Source: Hymenobacter sp. GOD-10R | Lineage (GTDB): Bacteria; Bacteroidota; Bacteroidia; Cytophagales; Hymenobacteraceae | NCBI RefSeq assembly: GCF_035609205.1 | Contig: NZ_CP141184.1 | Span: 806,001-870,000, forward strand | Length of the DNA stretch: 64,000 nucleotides | Direction of reading: 5' to 3' | In this document: positions 31,752-40,714 of the stretch, in pieces | Numbering within the stretch: the stretch's first letter is position 1 | How the letters are laid out: each line of letters begins with the position of its first letter | Made by a program: the position numbers and the translations under genes | The notes under the pieces: generated by a model | The model's input: only the letters and a program-made list of their open reading frames with translations | Databases searched by the model: none | What the model was told of the DNA's origin: nothing

Positions 31752-32399
31752 TTGAATACTACTCTCGCTACTCGTTGGAATCGGCTGACCGCACCGCTCA
31801 CCACTGATGTGGCGCTGCGCAATGCTACCTTTCATCAGCTCTCGGAAGCCTATTGCGCGTCGGATCGGCATTACCACACCCTAAATCATATCCGCAACCT
31901 GCTTGATTCGCTAGAGCGCTCGGGGTTGGCATTGCATGATCCAGAAGTGGTGAAGCTAGCTATCTGGTTTCACGATGCGGTATATAGCTCCTTGCGCGAC
32001 GACAACGAGGCACGCAGTGCGGCTTTAGCGAAAGAGTTTCTCTCCAAAACCACGCTGTCGGCTGAGCGCTGCAACCGGGTGGCTTACTTAATTGAGCGTA
32101 CCAAAGACCACACCCAGCCCCAGCCCGCCGCCGACGTCGACTTGCTCTATTTCCTCGACGCCGACCTACAAATCTTAGGTGCCCCGGAAGCTGATTATTG
32201 GCAGTACGCTCGCCAAGTGCGCCAGGAATACCGTTTGGTACCCGACTTCATGTACCGGCGCGGCCGGCGCAAGGTGCTGGAAAAGATGCTCAGTACCGCG
32301 CAGCTATACCAGACGGAAACCTTTCGCAGCCGGCTGGAAGCTGCTGCGCGCCGCAACTTGCAAGCTGAGCTGCACGCCTGGGACAAGGACGGATTATAA
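31752..32399 (+). CDS. HD-superfamily metal-dependent hydrolase
   Basis: A 215-residue protein with HD-domain features: R-H-Y-H-T-L-N-H-I near residue 36, and A-I-W-F-H-D-A-V-Y near 72 giving the H-D pair, followed by D-N-E-x-R-S-A; a later Asp is in F-L-D-A-D-L. This group of stand-alone HD proteins is widespread and predicted to hydrolyse phosphate esters or nucleotides, with no proven substrate. The only start near the N terminus is TTG (31752-31754), since an in-frame stop lies three codons upstream and no ATG occurs until well inside the conserved part. Confidence 0.8.
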   Translation: MNTTLATRWNRLTAPLTTDVALRNATFHQLSEAYCASDRHYHTLNHIRNLLDSLERSGLALHDPEVVKLAIWFHDAVYSSLRDDNEARSAALAKEFLSKTTLSAERCNRVAYLIERTKDHTQPQPAADVDLLYFLDADLQILGAPEADYWQYARQVRQEYRLVPDFMYRRGRRKVLEKMLSTAQLYQTETFRSRLEAAARRNLQAELHAWDKDGL

Positions 32400-32493
32400 A
32401 AGCACGGGTAGTTGCAACACCTAAGTAGGGGCAGAGTCTTTGGGGAAAGCTAGGCTAGTTAACTTGTAGCCGATCATTCTTTCTACCAATCTG

Positions 32494-34956
32494 ATGCGTC
32501 TTTCTACTCTTCTTCGGGTGTTGCCCTGGCTGCTACCGGCGGCCACGGCTTTTGCCCAAAACAAACCTGCCACCACACTCGCGCCGCTTACCGTCGAGAA
32601 GATTATGCGCGACCCGGCGCAGTGGCTCGGTACTTCGCCATCGAATATTGCGTGGAGCGAGGACAGCAAGCGGATCTATTTCGATTGGAACCCCGAAAAA
32701 AATCGGCGCGATTCCCTCTATGTGGTAGCAGCCGGTGGTGGCACCCCGCGCAAAGTAAGCTTCCGCGAGCAACGCGACTTGCCCACCACGAATGCTCGTT
32801 ACGACCAGCGCTACACGCGGAAAGTGTACGAGCGCGACGGCGACATCTACCTGCTCGACCTGAAAACCGGGAAAACACGCCGCGTGACGAACACGGCCGA
32901 GCGTGAATCGGCGCCGGCGTTTGCGCTACGGGAGCAGCTGATCAGCTACCTACGCGCCGGCAACCTCTTTACCTGGGACCCGACCACCGGCGAAACTGTG
33001 CAACGCACCGATTTCCGCAAGGGCAGCAAACCCGGCGACCCGCTGATGAACAAGGAAGAGAAATTCCTGAAAGCGCAGCAGCTTGCGTTGTTCCAAATTA
33101 TCCGGCAGCGCGACCAGGATCGGCAGGCTCGTGATCAAGCACAAAAGGCGCTTGCCAAGCTGCGGCCCAAGGCTATTTACACGGGTACGCAGAACGTGAG
33201 CAATATCGTGCTCAGTCCGGATGGCCGCTACGTAACCTACCGCTTAGCGCAGGAACCAACCGGCGTGAAAACGACCATCGTTCCAAATTTCGTGACGGCT
33301 TCGGGCTACACGGAAGATATCCCGACCCGCACCAAAGTAGGCGTGCCGCAGATGACCTATACCCTAGGTTTCTACGACGTAGCCCGCGACACAACCTTTT
33401 TGGTGAGCTTGCGCGACCTACCAGGCTACAACGACCAGCCCGGCTATTTGAAAGAATACGCGGCCAAATCCAAAGCCAAACCTACTACAGACTCTACTAA
33501 AACGGTTGGCTCGAAGAAAGCCGCCACGCCAGCCGACCGGTCGTTGGCTCCGTTTGGGCCAATTTGGTCCGAGAATGGTGAGCGTGCGTTTTTGGTGGTG
33601 CGCTCCGCCGACAACAAAGACCGCTGGATTGCTGCCCTCGACCCCACCACCCGCAAGCTGACTCCTCTCGACCGGCAGCACGACGACGCTTGGATCAACG
33701 GTCCCGGCATTGGCTACGATGAAGGCAATGTAGGCTGGCTGCCCGACAACCGACGCATCTGGTTTCAAAGCGAAGAAACAGGCTACAGTCACCTCTACAC
33801 CGTAGACGCGACCAGCAAGCAAAAGCAAGCCCTCACCAGCGGTAACTTCGAGATTCAGGAAGCTAGCCTCAGCCGCGACCGGAAGACGTGGTTTATCACG
33901 GCCAACAAAACGGCGCCCGGCGAAAAGCAGTTTTACCGTATGCCTGTCAACGGCGGAGCGCTTACGCAGCTAACCGCGCTACCCGGCGCCAGCGAGGTCA
34001 CTATCTCCCCTGATGAGAAGACGCTGGCCGTGCGATACAGTTACACCAACAAGCCATGGGAGCTGTACGTGATGGACAACAAGCCGGGCGCTAAGCCGCG
34101 CCAACTCACGCACAGCACTACCCCGGAGTTTGAAAGTTACGCATGGCGCGACCCCGAGATTATTAAGATTAAGGCGAGCGACGGTGCTGACGTGTACGCC
34201 CGTCTGTACCGTCCGGCTAGCCCCACGGCGCAAGGGCCAGCCGTCATTTTTGTGCACGGGGCCGGTTACTTGCAGAATGCGCACAGGTGGTGGAGCCAAT
34301 ACTCTCGGGAGTATATGTTCAACAACTTGCTAGTCGACAAAGGTTATACGGTATTGGATATCGACTATCGTGGCTCCAGCGGCTATGGCCGCGACGTGCG
34401 CACGGGCATCTACCGCTATATGGGTGGCAAAGACCTTTCGGACCACGTAGACGGCGCCAAACTCCTTGTTCAGAAATACGGTGTTAGTCCGCAACGTATC
34501 GGTATCTATGGCGGCAGCTACGGCGGTTTTATCACCCTGATGGCCATGTTTACTCAGCCCGACGTTTTCCGGGCCGGCGCTGGTCTGCGCTCCGTCACTG
34601 ACTGGGCGCACTACAACCACGGCTACACCGACAACATTCTCAATGAGCCCTACAACGACAGCTTGGCGTACACTCGTTCATCGCCCATCTACTACGCCGA
34701 AGGTCTCAAAGGGGCCCTGCTTATGTGTCACGGCATGGTCGATACCAATGTGCACTTCGAAGATATTGTACGGCTTTCGCAACGGCTAATTGAGCTGCAC
34801 AAAGAAAACTGGGAGCTAGCTGTGTACCCAGTAGAGAACCATGGTTTTGAGGAGCCCGCCTCCTGGACCGACGAGTACAAGCGCATTCTCAAGTTGTTTG
34901 AGACAAACTTAAAACCTGCTGCCACCACTGGTGGGAGTACTGGCTCAGGACAATAA
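32494..34956 (+). CDS. secreted S9 prolyl oligopeptidase / DPP-IV-type peptidase
   Basis: An 820-residue exported peptidase. A signal peptide (L-P-W-L-L-P-A-A-T-A-F-A-Q) is followed by a beta-propeller (about 40-550) and a C-terminal alpha/beta hydrolase domain. The catalytic triad is Ser675 in G-G-S-Y-G-G, Asp750 in G-M-V-D-T-N-V-H and His783 in E-N-H-G-F. Such enzymes remove dipeptides from proline- or alanine-containing peptides in the periplasm. A Lys/Gln-rich, likely helical insertion lies near residues 185-225. It is a single gene ending in a terminator. DPP-IV itself has about 730 residues, so this is slightly long. Confidence 0.92.
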   Translation: MRLSTLLRVLPWLLPAATAFAQNKPATTLAPLTVEKIMRDPAQWLGTSPSNIAWSEDSKRIYFDWNPEKNRRDSLYVVAAGGGTPRKVSFREQRDLPTTNARYDQRYTRKVYERDGDIYLLDLKTGKTRRVTNTAERESAPAFALREQLISYLRAGNLFTWDPTTGETVQRTDFRKGSKPGDPLMNKEEKFLKAQQLALFQIIRQRDQDRQARDQAQKALAKLRPKAIYTGTQNVSNIVLSPDGRYVTYRLAQEPTGVKTTIVPNFVTASGYTEDIPTRTKVGVPQMTYTLGFYDVARDTTFLVSLRDLPGYNDQPGYLKEYAAKSKAKPTTDSTKTVGSKKAATPADRSLAPFGPIWSENGERAFLVVRSADNKDRWIAALDPTTRKLTPLDRQHDDAWINGPGIGYDEGNVGWLPDNRRIWFQSEETGYSHLYTVDATSKQKQALTSGNFEIQEASLSRDRKTWFITANKTAPGEKQFYRMPVNGGALTQLTALPGASEVTISPDEKTLAVRYSYTNKPWELYVMDNKPGAKPRQLTHSTTPEFESYAWRDPEIIKIKASDGADVYARLYRPASPTAQGPAVIFVHGAGYLQNAHRWWSQYSREYMFNNLLVDKGYTVLDIDYRGSSGYGRDVRTGIYRYMGGKDLSDHVDGAKLLVQKYGVSPQRIGIYGGSYGGFITLMAMFTQPDVFRAGAGLRSVTDWAHYNHGYTDNILNEPYNDSLAYTRSSPIYYAEGLKGALLMCHGMVDTNVHFEDIVRLSQRLIELHKENWELAVYPVENHGFEEPASWTDEYKRILKLFETNLKPAATTGGSTGSGQ

Positions 34957-34960
34957 GCCA

Positions 34961-34995
34961 AAAAGCCCCGCTACTGTCTACGTAGCGGGGCTTTT
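34961..34995 (+). terminator. intrinsic terminator
   Basis: AAAAGCCCCGCTAC / GTAGCGGGGCTTTT (14-bp stem, 7-base loop), directly after the S9 peptidase gene; it can also serve the convergent PAP2 gene. Confidence 0.9.
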
Positions 34996-35017
34996 ATTAG
35001 AAAAACTAGGTCCGCCA

Positions 35018-35842
35018 CTATAAGCGCTTTGTAAGCAACAAGCCGCTATACGAGTAGCCATTTACATTCAAGCCTTGCACGGGCGACACAGCAAGGCCCG
35101 TGCGTTCCGCGGTTTTGTGTAGTTGCGGCACCACAATACCCATGGTCGCGCCTACCGCGTAGCCTACGATATTATCGGAGAGAAAATGCTTGCCCGCCTC
35201 AATGCGGGTATAAGCCATGACGGCTGGCACGACAGCCGCCGCCGTCCATACCAGCGGCTCTGCCGCCGAACCAGGATTGAAGTCGTGGTATACCTTGGCG
35301 GCAAAGAAAGTAGCCGTCGCGGTGTTGGCCGTGTGGCCAGCATAGAACGAGTTAGTGGCAATGTGGCTATTTCGGTCGCCACCACCTTCCGACCCGTAAA
35401 GAAAGGGTCGATAGCGTGTTACGTTGCCCACCGTCATCGTGAATACGGCGTTTTGAGCTAACAGCGTCTGCAGATACAAACCTAGCACCTGCCCGTAACG
35501 GCTACGCACATCTGCGTCTAGTGCGAGCAAGCCAGGGGCAATGAGCAATGTGGGGTACACAATGAAGTCACCAACTGTCTGGGCCGTCTTACTATAGTTG
35601 CCCGCCACAAATCGGTCAAACTTAGGCACGTCGTTTTTATTTAGAGCTGCTAGCTGAGTTTGATTCAGTCCGTCCTTTTGAGATACTAAGTACAGGCCAA
35701 GCCCACTCACTGCTCCTAGTCCTACCGTAATGGGGGCATCAACGGCAAAGCGGGTGCGATATGGAGAGGAGGCCTGTTGGGCAGTAGCAGGGGAGGCAAA
35801 CAGGAAGAAGCCAGGCAGTAATAGGGCGAACAAGTATTTCAT
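35018..35842 (-). CDS. PAP2-family phosphatase
   Basis: A 274-residue protein with signal peptide and PAP2 motifs: R-Y-R-P-F (motif 1), S-F-Y-A-G-H-T-A (motif 2, phosphate-binding Ser/Gly/His) and R-I-E-A-G-K-H-F-L-S-D-N (motif 3 with catalytic His). The family dephosphorylates lipid phosphates such as undecaprenyl pyrophosphate, or phosphatidic acid, at the periplasmic face. Hydrophobic segments around residues 38-55, 90-110 and 190-240 suggest membrane association. The substrate is not known. Confidence 0.88.
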   Translation of the reverse strand: MKYLFALLLPGFFLFASPATAQQASSPYRTRFAVDAPITVGLGAVSGLGLYLVSQKDGLNQTQLAALNKNDVPKFDRFVAGNYSKTAQTVGDFIVYPTLLIAPGLLALDADVRSRYGQVLGLYLQTLLAQNAVFTMTVGNVTRYRPFLYGSEGGGDRNSHIATNSFYAGHTANTATATFFAAKVYHDFNPGSAAEPLVWTAAAVVPAVMAYTRIEAGKHFLSDNIVGYAVGATMGIVVPQLHKTAERTGLAVSPVQGLNVNGYSYSGLLLTKRL

Positions 35843-36273
35843 ACAGGAGAGATATAGCGGAATGTAAATACAAACGAATAACTCAACTGTAAGGTTGGCA
35901 AGCTGACAAGCTTATAATGCTACTTCCCTTACATATCCGTGGTTGGCTTGCCCATAAATGCAAGATTGTGGAAGCCAGCAACCAGCGCAATTGCTTGCTA
36001 ACAAAAGCTGCTGGTTTAGCATTGTTGTTTGTATTGCTTCCGTTTAGCTAGGTGCTAGGAATTAGACTATTGCAGCGTAAAGTGTCATGGCTCTCGGCTT
36101 TTTTCGTCGTGAAAGAATTTGCTTCGGTGGCTACTGCGTGTAGGTATTGGTCGTTTGAGCAAGATGCACAAGGCATAATCTGTCAATTACCAAACGAAAC
36201 CTGTAGCTTTGCACACCACCCCGCATTGAATTACAACAAGTAGCTAAGCATCTTTTTACCGACAACGAACCGA
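35843..36273. promoter_or_regulatory. divergent region before metK
   Basis: About 430 bases between the PAP2 gene (minus) and metK (plus). A -7 box TAGCTTTG lies at 36204-36211, 62 bases before the metK ATG, without an obvious TTG at the right spacing. I searched by eye for a SAM riboswitch core and found no convincing fold; the leader after the -7 box is only about 55 bases. Confidence 0.45.
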
Positions 36274-37536
36274 ATGCCTTACTTATTTACTTCTGAGTCC
36301 GTTTCGGAAGGACATCCAGACAAAATAGCCGATCAGATCTCCGATGCCATTCTCGATGAGTTTCTGCGGCAGGATCCGCAAGCGAAAGTAGCTTGCGAAA
36401 CGTTGGTTACGACGGGGTTGGCCGTAGTAGCTGGTGAAGTTAAATCCACGGCTTACGTTGATGTACAGGGTATCACTCGTGCCGTTATCCGACGTATAGG
36501 ATATACCAAAGCCGAGTATAAGTTTGAAGCTGAGTCATGCGGCATTTTATCGGCCTTGCACGAGCAGTCGCCCGACATCAATCAGGGTGTTGAGCGCAAG
36601 AGCCCGGAAGAACAAGGAGCCGGTGACCAAGGAATGATGTTCGGGTACGCTACGCGCGAAACTGAAAACTACATGCCTCTAGCGCTCGATCTATCGCACC
36701 GCCTGTTACGCGAACTATCAGCTATTCGCAAAGAAGGTCAGGTGATGACCTACCTACGTCCGGATGCCAAGGCGCAGGTGACAATCCGATATTCTGACGA
36801 CAACGTTCCTGAGGCTATCGATACTATCGTGGTCAGCACTCAGCACGACGAGTTCGATGACTCGGAGCAGGTAATGCTGGAGAGGATTTCGGACGATATC
36901 AAGTCGGTACTTATTCCACGCGTGAAGGCACATTTGAGCACTAGTGTGCAGCAACTCTTTACCGACGAGATTACCTATCATATCAATCCAACGGGCAAGT
37001 TCGTGATTGGTGGCCCGCACGGCGACTCAGGGCTGACAGGTCGTAAGATCATTGTGGATACCTATGGCGGCAAAGGCGCGCACGGTGGTGGTGCTTTCTC
37101 GGGCAAAGACTCGTCGAAAGTAGACCGCTCGGCTGCCTATGCTACCCGGCATATCGCCAAGAACTTGGTAGCGGCTGGCGTGGCCGATCAGGTACTAGTG
37201 CAAGTTGCTTACGCCATTGGTGTAGCTCAGCCAGTAGGCTTGTACGTAACCACCTATGGTACGACCAAAGCAAAAGGCTCAGATGGTAACGTGCTCACCG
37301 ACGGACAGATCTCTGAAAAGGTGCATGCCCTATTTGATATGCGCCCTTATGCTATTGTACAGCGCCTAGGTCTGCGGAATCCGATCTTCAGTGAAACGGC
37401 TGCTTACGGTCACATGGGCCATGAGCCAGGTAAGAAGGAAGTGACTCTCGCCAATGGCGAGGTGAAGACGTTCGAGACATTCACTTGGGAAAAGCTCGAT
37501 TACGTTGATAAGATCAAAGAAGTGTTTGGTTTGTAA
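36274..37536 (+). CDS. metK: S-adenosylmethionine synthase
   Basis: A 420-residue enzyme that makes S-adenosylmethionine from methionine and ATP. Signatures: [16 protein letters not shown] near the start, the [12 protein letters not shown] hexapeptide region, [21 protein letters not shown] and [19 protein letters not shown]. The length fits the bacterial tetrameric enzyme, slightly longer than E. coli MetK (384). It is a single gene. Confidence 0.97.
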   Translation: MPYLFTSESVSEGHPDKIADQISDAILDEFLRQDPQAKVACETLVTTGLAVVAGEVKSTAYVDVQGITRAVIRRIGYTKAEYKFEAESCGILSALHEQSPDINQGVERKSPEEQGAGDQGMMFGYATRETENYMPLALDLSHRLLRELSAIRKEGQVMTYLRPDAKAQVTIRYSDDNVPEAIDTIVVSTQHDEFDDSEQVMLERISDDIKSVLIPRVKAHLSTSVQQLFTDEITYHINPTGKFVIGGPHGDSGLTGRKIIVDTYGGKGAHGGGAFSGKDSSKVDRSAAYATRHIAKNLVAAGVADQVLVQVAYAIGVAQPVGLYVTTYGTTKAKGSDGNVLTDGQISEKVHALFDMRPYAIVQRLGLRNPIFSETAAYGHMGHEPGKKEVTLANGEVKTFETFTWEKLDYVDKIKEVFGL

Positions 37537-37547
37537 ACCAAAAAGCA

Positions 37548-37598
37548 CTGTAAACGAAAGCGCCCTTCCTGCATCAGGGAGGGCGCTTTCGTTTACAG
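37548..37598. terminator. bidirectional terminator after metK
   Basis: CTGTAAACGAAAGCGCCC starts a 24-base arm whose complement (37575-37598) has one mismatch; 3-base loop. It separates metK from the convergent hpf gene. Confidence 0.85.
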
Positions 37599-37642
37599 AT
37601 TTAGGAGCAGCCTAGCTTTTGCTAAGTTTCTGCTCTATGCAA

Positions 37643-37942
37643 TTAATGGGTTATCTGCTTTTCTTTGTACTTCACGATTTGCCGCCGCAAGCAATCATAC
37701 GCAGCATCTGTTGCTGATTCGAAGGTTGGAGCGTCTTCTTGGCAAAATAGGGTAGAGCCCGGCACGAAGAGCTTTACCTCTACAGTTTTATTACTGATAC
37801 CATCCTTGTTGTTAAGCTTCAATATAACCTCACCTTCCGTAACACGGTCGTAGAAGGTTTCGAGCTTATCAAGGCGCTTCTGGATGAAGTCGAGCAGTTT
37901 TTGGTCGGCGTCGAAGTGCACCGAGTGCATCTGTACTTTCAT
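37643..37942 (-). CDS. hpf: ribosome hibernation-promoting factor, short HPF/RaiA type
   Basis: A 99-residue protein with the HPF/YfiA pattern: V-Q-M-H-S-V-H-F-D-A-D-Q-K-L-L-D-F-I-Q-K-R-L-D-K-L-E-T-F-Y-D, then E-V-I-L-K-L-N, and D-A-A-Y-D-C-L-R-R-Q-I-V-K-Y-K-E-K. It has no long C-terminal dimerisation domain. It binds the 30S subunit and favours inactive ribosomes in stationary phase. It lies 44 bases downstream of the xer gene on the same strand, an order common in Bacteroidota. Confidence 0.93.
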   Translation of the reverse strand: MKVQMHSVHFDADQKLLDFIQKRLDKLETFYDRVTEGEVILKLNNKDGISNKTVEVKLFVPGSTLFCQEDAPTFESATDAAYDCLRRQIVKYKEKQITH

Positions 37943-37986
37943 CGGATGTTGGGTTTTAGTAGATAAAAAAGGGAAACAAATAAACG

Positions 37987-38874
37987 TCAGGCCTTCGGAT
38001 GGGCCTTCTCGAATACGGCTTTAAGCTTGTCGATGGACAAGTGGGTGTATACCTGTGTGGCCGCTAGGTTAGCATGCCCAAGCAATTCCTTGATGGCATT
38101 TAAGTCGGCTCCTTTGCCGAGCAAATGCGTGGCAAAAGAATGCCGCAATACGTGCGGATGCTGCTGTGCGGAGGCAGTGGTAATCTGACCTAGGTATTGC
38201 TTCACGGTACGATACACAAGCTTTTCGTAGAGAGGTTCTAGCTTATCCGTAACGAGCAAGGCACCGCGGGCGTTGTCGCTACTGCCAAATTCTGTTTGCT
38301 TTTGGGCTATGTAGCGCTCCAAGACAAGCATCAAAGTTGGGTTCAGAGGCACCACGCGTTGCTTATTGCCTTTGCCTGTTACGCGCACTGCGCGCGAAGC
38401 TAGGCTCACGTCGTCGTGCTGAATACCAATGAGTTCAGACAGGCGAATCCCAGTGCCGTAGAGTAGCTCCAGCACGAGCTGGTCACGCCGACCTACGAAG
38501 GTGTCGGGGAAATCGAATGAGTTAAGCAGATTATTAAGAGAATCCTCTGGCACAAAGTTAGGCAGCTTCTTGGCCATCTTCGGCGCTGTAATGCGCAGCA
38601 TCGGATTGCGTGTGATTACATTGATGCGCAGTAAGTATTTATAGTAAGAGCGCAAGCAGGCAATCTTACGGTTTACCGTACGCGGGTCATGTTGTTGTTG
38701 CATCAACTCCACAATCCAGGAGCGAATGATCATGTGATCAGCCTGGGCTGGGTCAGATAGCTCATAGCTCTTCAGCAGAAACGCCGCAAACTGCCGTAGA
38801 TCGGTTTGGTAAGAAAGCACGGTATGCGGACTAAAGCGCCGCTCGAACCGGAGATAATCAAAAAACAATTCCAT
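37987..38874 (-). CDS. xerC: Xer-type tyrosine recombinase
   Basis: A 295-residue tyrosine recombinase with an N-terminal SAM-like core-binding domain (about 1-88) and a catalytic domain. Active-site residues are all present: Arg144 (G-T-G-I-R-L-S-E), Lys168 (G-K-G-N-K), His241 and Arg244 (H-V-L-R-H-S-F-A-T-H), His267 (L-G-H-A) and Tyr276 (V-Y-T-H). The length and motifs fit XerC/XerD chromosome-dimer resolvases, not a phage integrase. Placement between rpsU and hpf is conserved in Bacteroidota, which supports a housekeeping role. Whether it is XerC or XerD cannot be settled here. Confidence 0.9.
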   Translation of the reverse strand: MELFFDYLRFERRFSPHTVLSYQTDLRQFAAFLLKSYELSDPAQADHMIIRSWIVELMQQQHDPRTVNRKIACLRSYYKYLLRINVITRNPMLRITAPKMAKKLPNFVPEDSLNNLLNSFDFPDTFVGRRDQLVLELLYGTGIRLSELIGIQHDDVSLASRAVRVTGKGNKQRVVPLNPTLMLVLERYIAQKQTEFGSSDNARGALLVTDKLEPLYEKLVYRTVKQYLGQITTASAQQHPHVLRHSFATHLLGKGADLNAIKELLGHANLAATQVYTHLSIDKLKAVFEKAHPKA

Positions 38875-38938
38875 ACGCTAAACGCCTAGGCTAGGCATTC
38901 AAGGTATGGAATTAAATCGAACTATACGGACGCGAAAA

Positions 38939-38976
38939 AACCGGCTGATCTGCTTACGAAAGCAAATCAGCCGGTT
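38939..38976 (-). terminator. intrinsic terminator after rpsU
   Basis: AACCGGCTGATCTGCTT and AAGCAAATCAGCCGGTT pair with one mismatch around a 4-base loop; the minus strand continues TTTTTTCG. It separates rpsU from xer/hpf. A small palindrome GCCTAGGCTAGGC lies at 38884-38896 in the xer leader. Confidence 0.8.
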
Positions 38977-39003
38977 ATCGACAAGATTTCAGCGAACCGC
39001 GAC

Positions 39004-39198
39004 CTATTGGTTGTCGGTAGCGTACATGGTTTGCTTGTACACAGCCTTCTCTTTCTGCTTGCGCTTAGTTACAGAAGGCTTCTGGAAGAACGTACGACGA
39101 CGTAGTTCTTTCAGCACACCCGTGCGCTCGAACTTTTTCTTGAAACGCTTCAGAGCCCGGTCAACCGACTCGTTATCCTTAATCTGGACGATGATCAT
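39004..39198 (-). CDS. rpsU: 30S ribosomal protein S21
   Basis: A 64-residue bS21: [24 protein letters not shown] at the N terminus, then the basic [14 protein letters not shown]. It is a small-subunit protein near the anti-Shine-Dalgarno region of 16S rRNA and in Bacteroidota is linked to translation initiation without Shine-Dalgarno pairing. It has its own consensus promoter and terminator. Confidence 0.96.
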   Translation of the reverse strand: MIIVQIKDNESVDRALKRFKKKFERTGVLKELRRRTFFQKPSVTKRKQKEKAVYKQTMYATDNQ

Positions 39199-39235
39199 AT
39201 GTACAATGGAGTTGAAAATTCGCTGTAAAGGGTCG

Positions 39236-39266
39236 CAAAGGTAATCACAGTTTTTTGTGATTTCAA
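39236..39266 (-). promoter_or_regulatory. rpsU promoter with internal palindrome
   Basis: On the minus strand TTG (39264-39266), a 20-base spacer and TACCTTTG (39236-39243) match the Bacteroidota consensus, 38 bases before the ATG. The spacer is occupied by the perfect inverted repeat AATCACA-N6-TGTGATT (39243-39262), a plausible operator. Confidence 0.75.
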
Positions 39267-39335
39267 AACGAGCCGCTTAGGAATCCTTCTACGAAGCTGT
39301 CATTATGTTAGTTTAGGCCAGCAGAAGGTTAAAAA

Positions 39336-40478
39336 TCAATGTTTCAGGAGGCTACGAGCGATTACCAATTTTTGGATTTCCGAAGTGCCTTCCCCAATAG
39401 TGCAAAGCTTAGCATCTCGGTAGTACTTCTCCGCCGGGTAGTCTTTCGTGTAGCCGTAGCCACCGAAAATTTGTACGGCCTCGTTAGCAGTACGCACAGC
39501 TACTTCTGAGGCATACAGCTTAGCCATGGCTGACTCTTGTGTTACGTTCTGGCCGTTGTCTTTCATCGTAGCCGCACGATAGGTGAGAAGCGAAGCCGCC
39601 TCAATCTCAGTAGCCATATCGGCGAGCTTGAAGGCAATGCCTTGGAAGTTAGAGATAGGTTGGTTGAACTGATGTCGCTCTTTTGAATAGTGCGTAGCAG
39701 CTTCTAAAGCGCCTTGAGCAATGCCCAAAGAAAGAGCCGCAATAGAGATGCGTCCTCCGTCCAGCACTTTCATCGACTGTACAAAGCCTTCACCAACTTC
39801 TCCTAAGATATTTGCTTTTGGTACGCGGCAGTCAGTGAAAACCAGTTCTGTCGTTTCAGAAGCGCGCATACCTAGCTTGTCGGCTTTCAGCCCATGTGAG
39901 AAGCCTTCAGTAGGCTTCTCAAGCACAAAGGCGGTCATCCCATGCGAGTCACCGACTTGGCCGGTTCGTGCAATCACAACGGCGATGTTGCTACTTTTGC
40001 CGTGCGTGATGAAGTTTTTGGCTCCATTCAGTATATAATAATCACCGTCTTCCTCGGCTACGGTACGCATGTTGCCAGCGTCGGAGCCGGTATTGGGCTC
40101 GGTGAGTCCCCACGCGCCAATCCATTCGCCGGAAGCTAGCTTAGGAAGCCATTTGTATTTTTGTTCCTCGGAGCCAAATTGCAGAATATGGCCGGTGCAT
40201 AGGGAATTATGCGCGGCCATGGAAAGCCCGATACTGCCGTCAATTTTAGCTAGCTCGGCAATAGCCGTCACGTATTCAACGTAGCCAAAACCTGAACCGC
40301 CGTATGCCTGTGGCACCAGCACGCCCATTAGGCCTAGCTCACCGAGTTGTTTGAAGATGTGAAGGGGAAATTCTTGGTCATTGTCCCAACGCATCATGTC
40401 GGGTCTAATGTGGTGCGCGCCAAAATCGCGCACCATCTGGGCAATCATGGTTTGGTTCTCAGTGGCAACTGATTCCAT
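39336..40478 (-). CDS. acyl-CoA dehydrogenase
   Basis: A 380-residue flavoenzyme that oxidises acyl-CoA to enoyl-CoA. Family blocks: W-G-L-T-E-P-N-T-G-S-D-A-G-N-M-R-T, G-M-R-A-S-E-T-T-E-L-V-F, G-G-R-I-S-I-A-A-L-S-L-G-I-A-Q-G-A, E-A-V-Q-I-F-G-G-Y-G-Y and Y-Y-R-D-A-K-L-C-T-I-G-E-G-T-S-E-I-Q, with catalytic Glu363. The Glu position is that of short/medium-chain enzymes; chain length cannot be fixed. It is a single gene with no beta-oxidation partners nearby. Confidence 0.93.
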   Translation of the reverse strand: MESVATENQTMIAQMVRDFGAHHIRPDMMRWDNDQEFPLHIFKQLGELGLMGVLVPQAYGGSGFGYVEYVTAIAELAKIDGSIGLSMAAHNSLCTGHILQFGSEEQKYKWLPKLASGEWIGAWGLTEPNTGSDAGNMRTVAEEDGDYYILNGAKNFITHGKSSNIAVVIARTGQVGDSHGMTAFVLEKPTEGFSHGLKADKLGMRASETTELVFTDCRVPKANILGEVGEGFVQSMKVLDGGRISIAALSLGIAQGALEAATHYSKERHQFNQPISNFQGIAFKLADMATEIEAASLLTYRAATMKDNGQNVTQESAMAKLYASEVAVRTANEAVQIFGGYGYTKDYPAEKYYRDAKLCTIGEGTSEIQKLVIARSLLKH

Positions 40479-40714
40479 AAAACAAAGAAAGTTTGGGTGG
40501 ACCGCACGGCAGAAGGTGGGTGGGCGCCGTGTTGGGGTGGTGAAGATACTATTTTGCCAGCCCGAAAGCCAGTGAGCTAAGCATCAGGATGTGAGGCACG
40601 TATTTTGAAAGGGCGTGCCGATTTGGTTACTTTGAAGGTTTTTCAGGAAAAATCGCAGGTGAAAACTCGCTTTTTCCGACGCCCTTTGTTATAAACTTGG
40701 CTTACTTAGCCTGC

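Noticed and set aside
31604..31807. Small plus-strand frame before the HD protein
   Set aside because: It overlaps the HD gene start in another frame and looks random.
36052..36243. Possible small gene of 63 codons before metK
   Set aside because: It covers the probable metK promoter (-7 box at 36204) and the protein has no recognisable features.
36204..36273. SAM riboswitch before metK
   Set aside because: The leader after the likely transcription start is only about 55 bases and I found no conserved riboswitch core.
37987..38874. Phage or integron integrase marking a mobile element
   Set aside because: Length, motifs and the rpsU-xer-hpf setting fit a housekeeping Xer recombinase; no att-like repeats or cargo are present.
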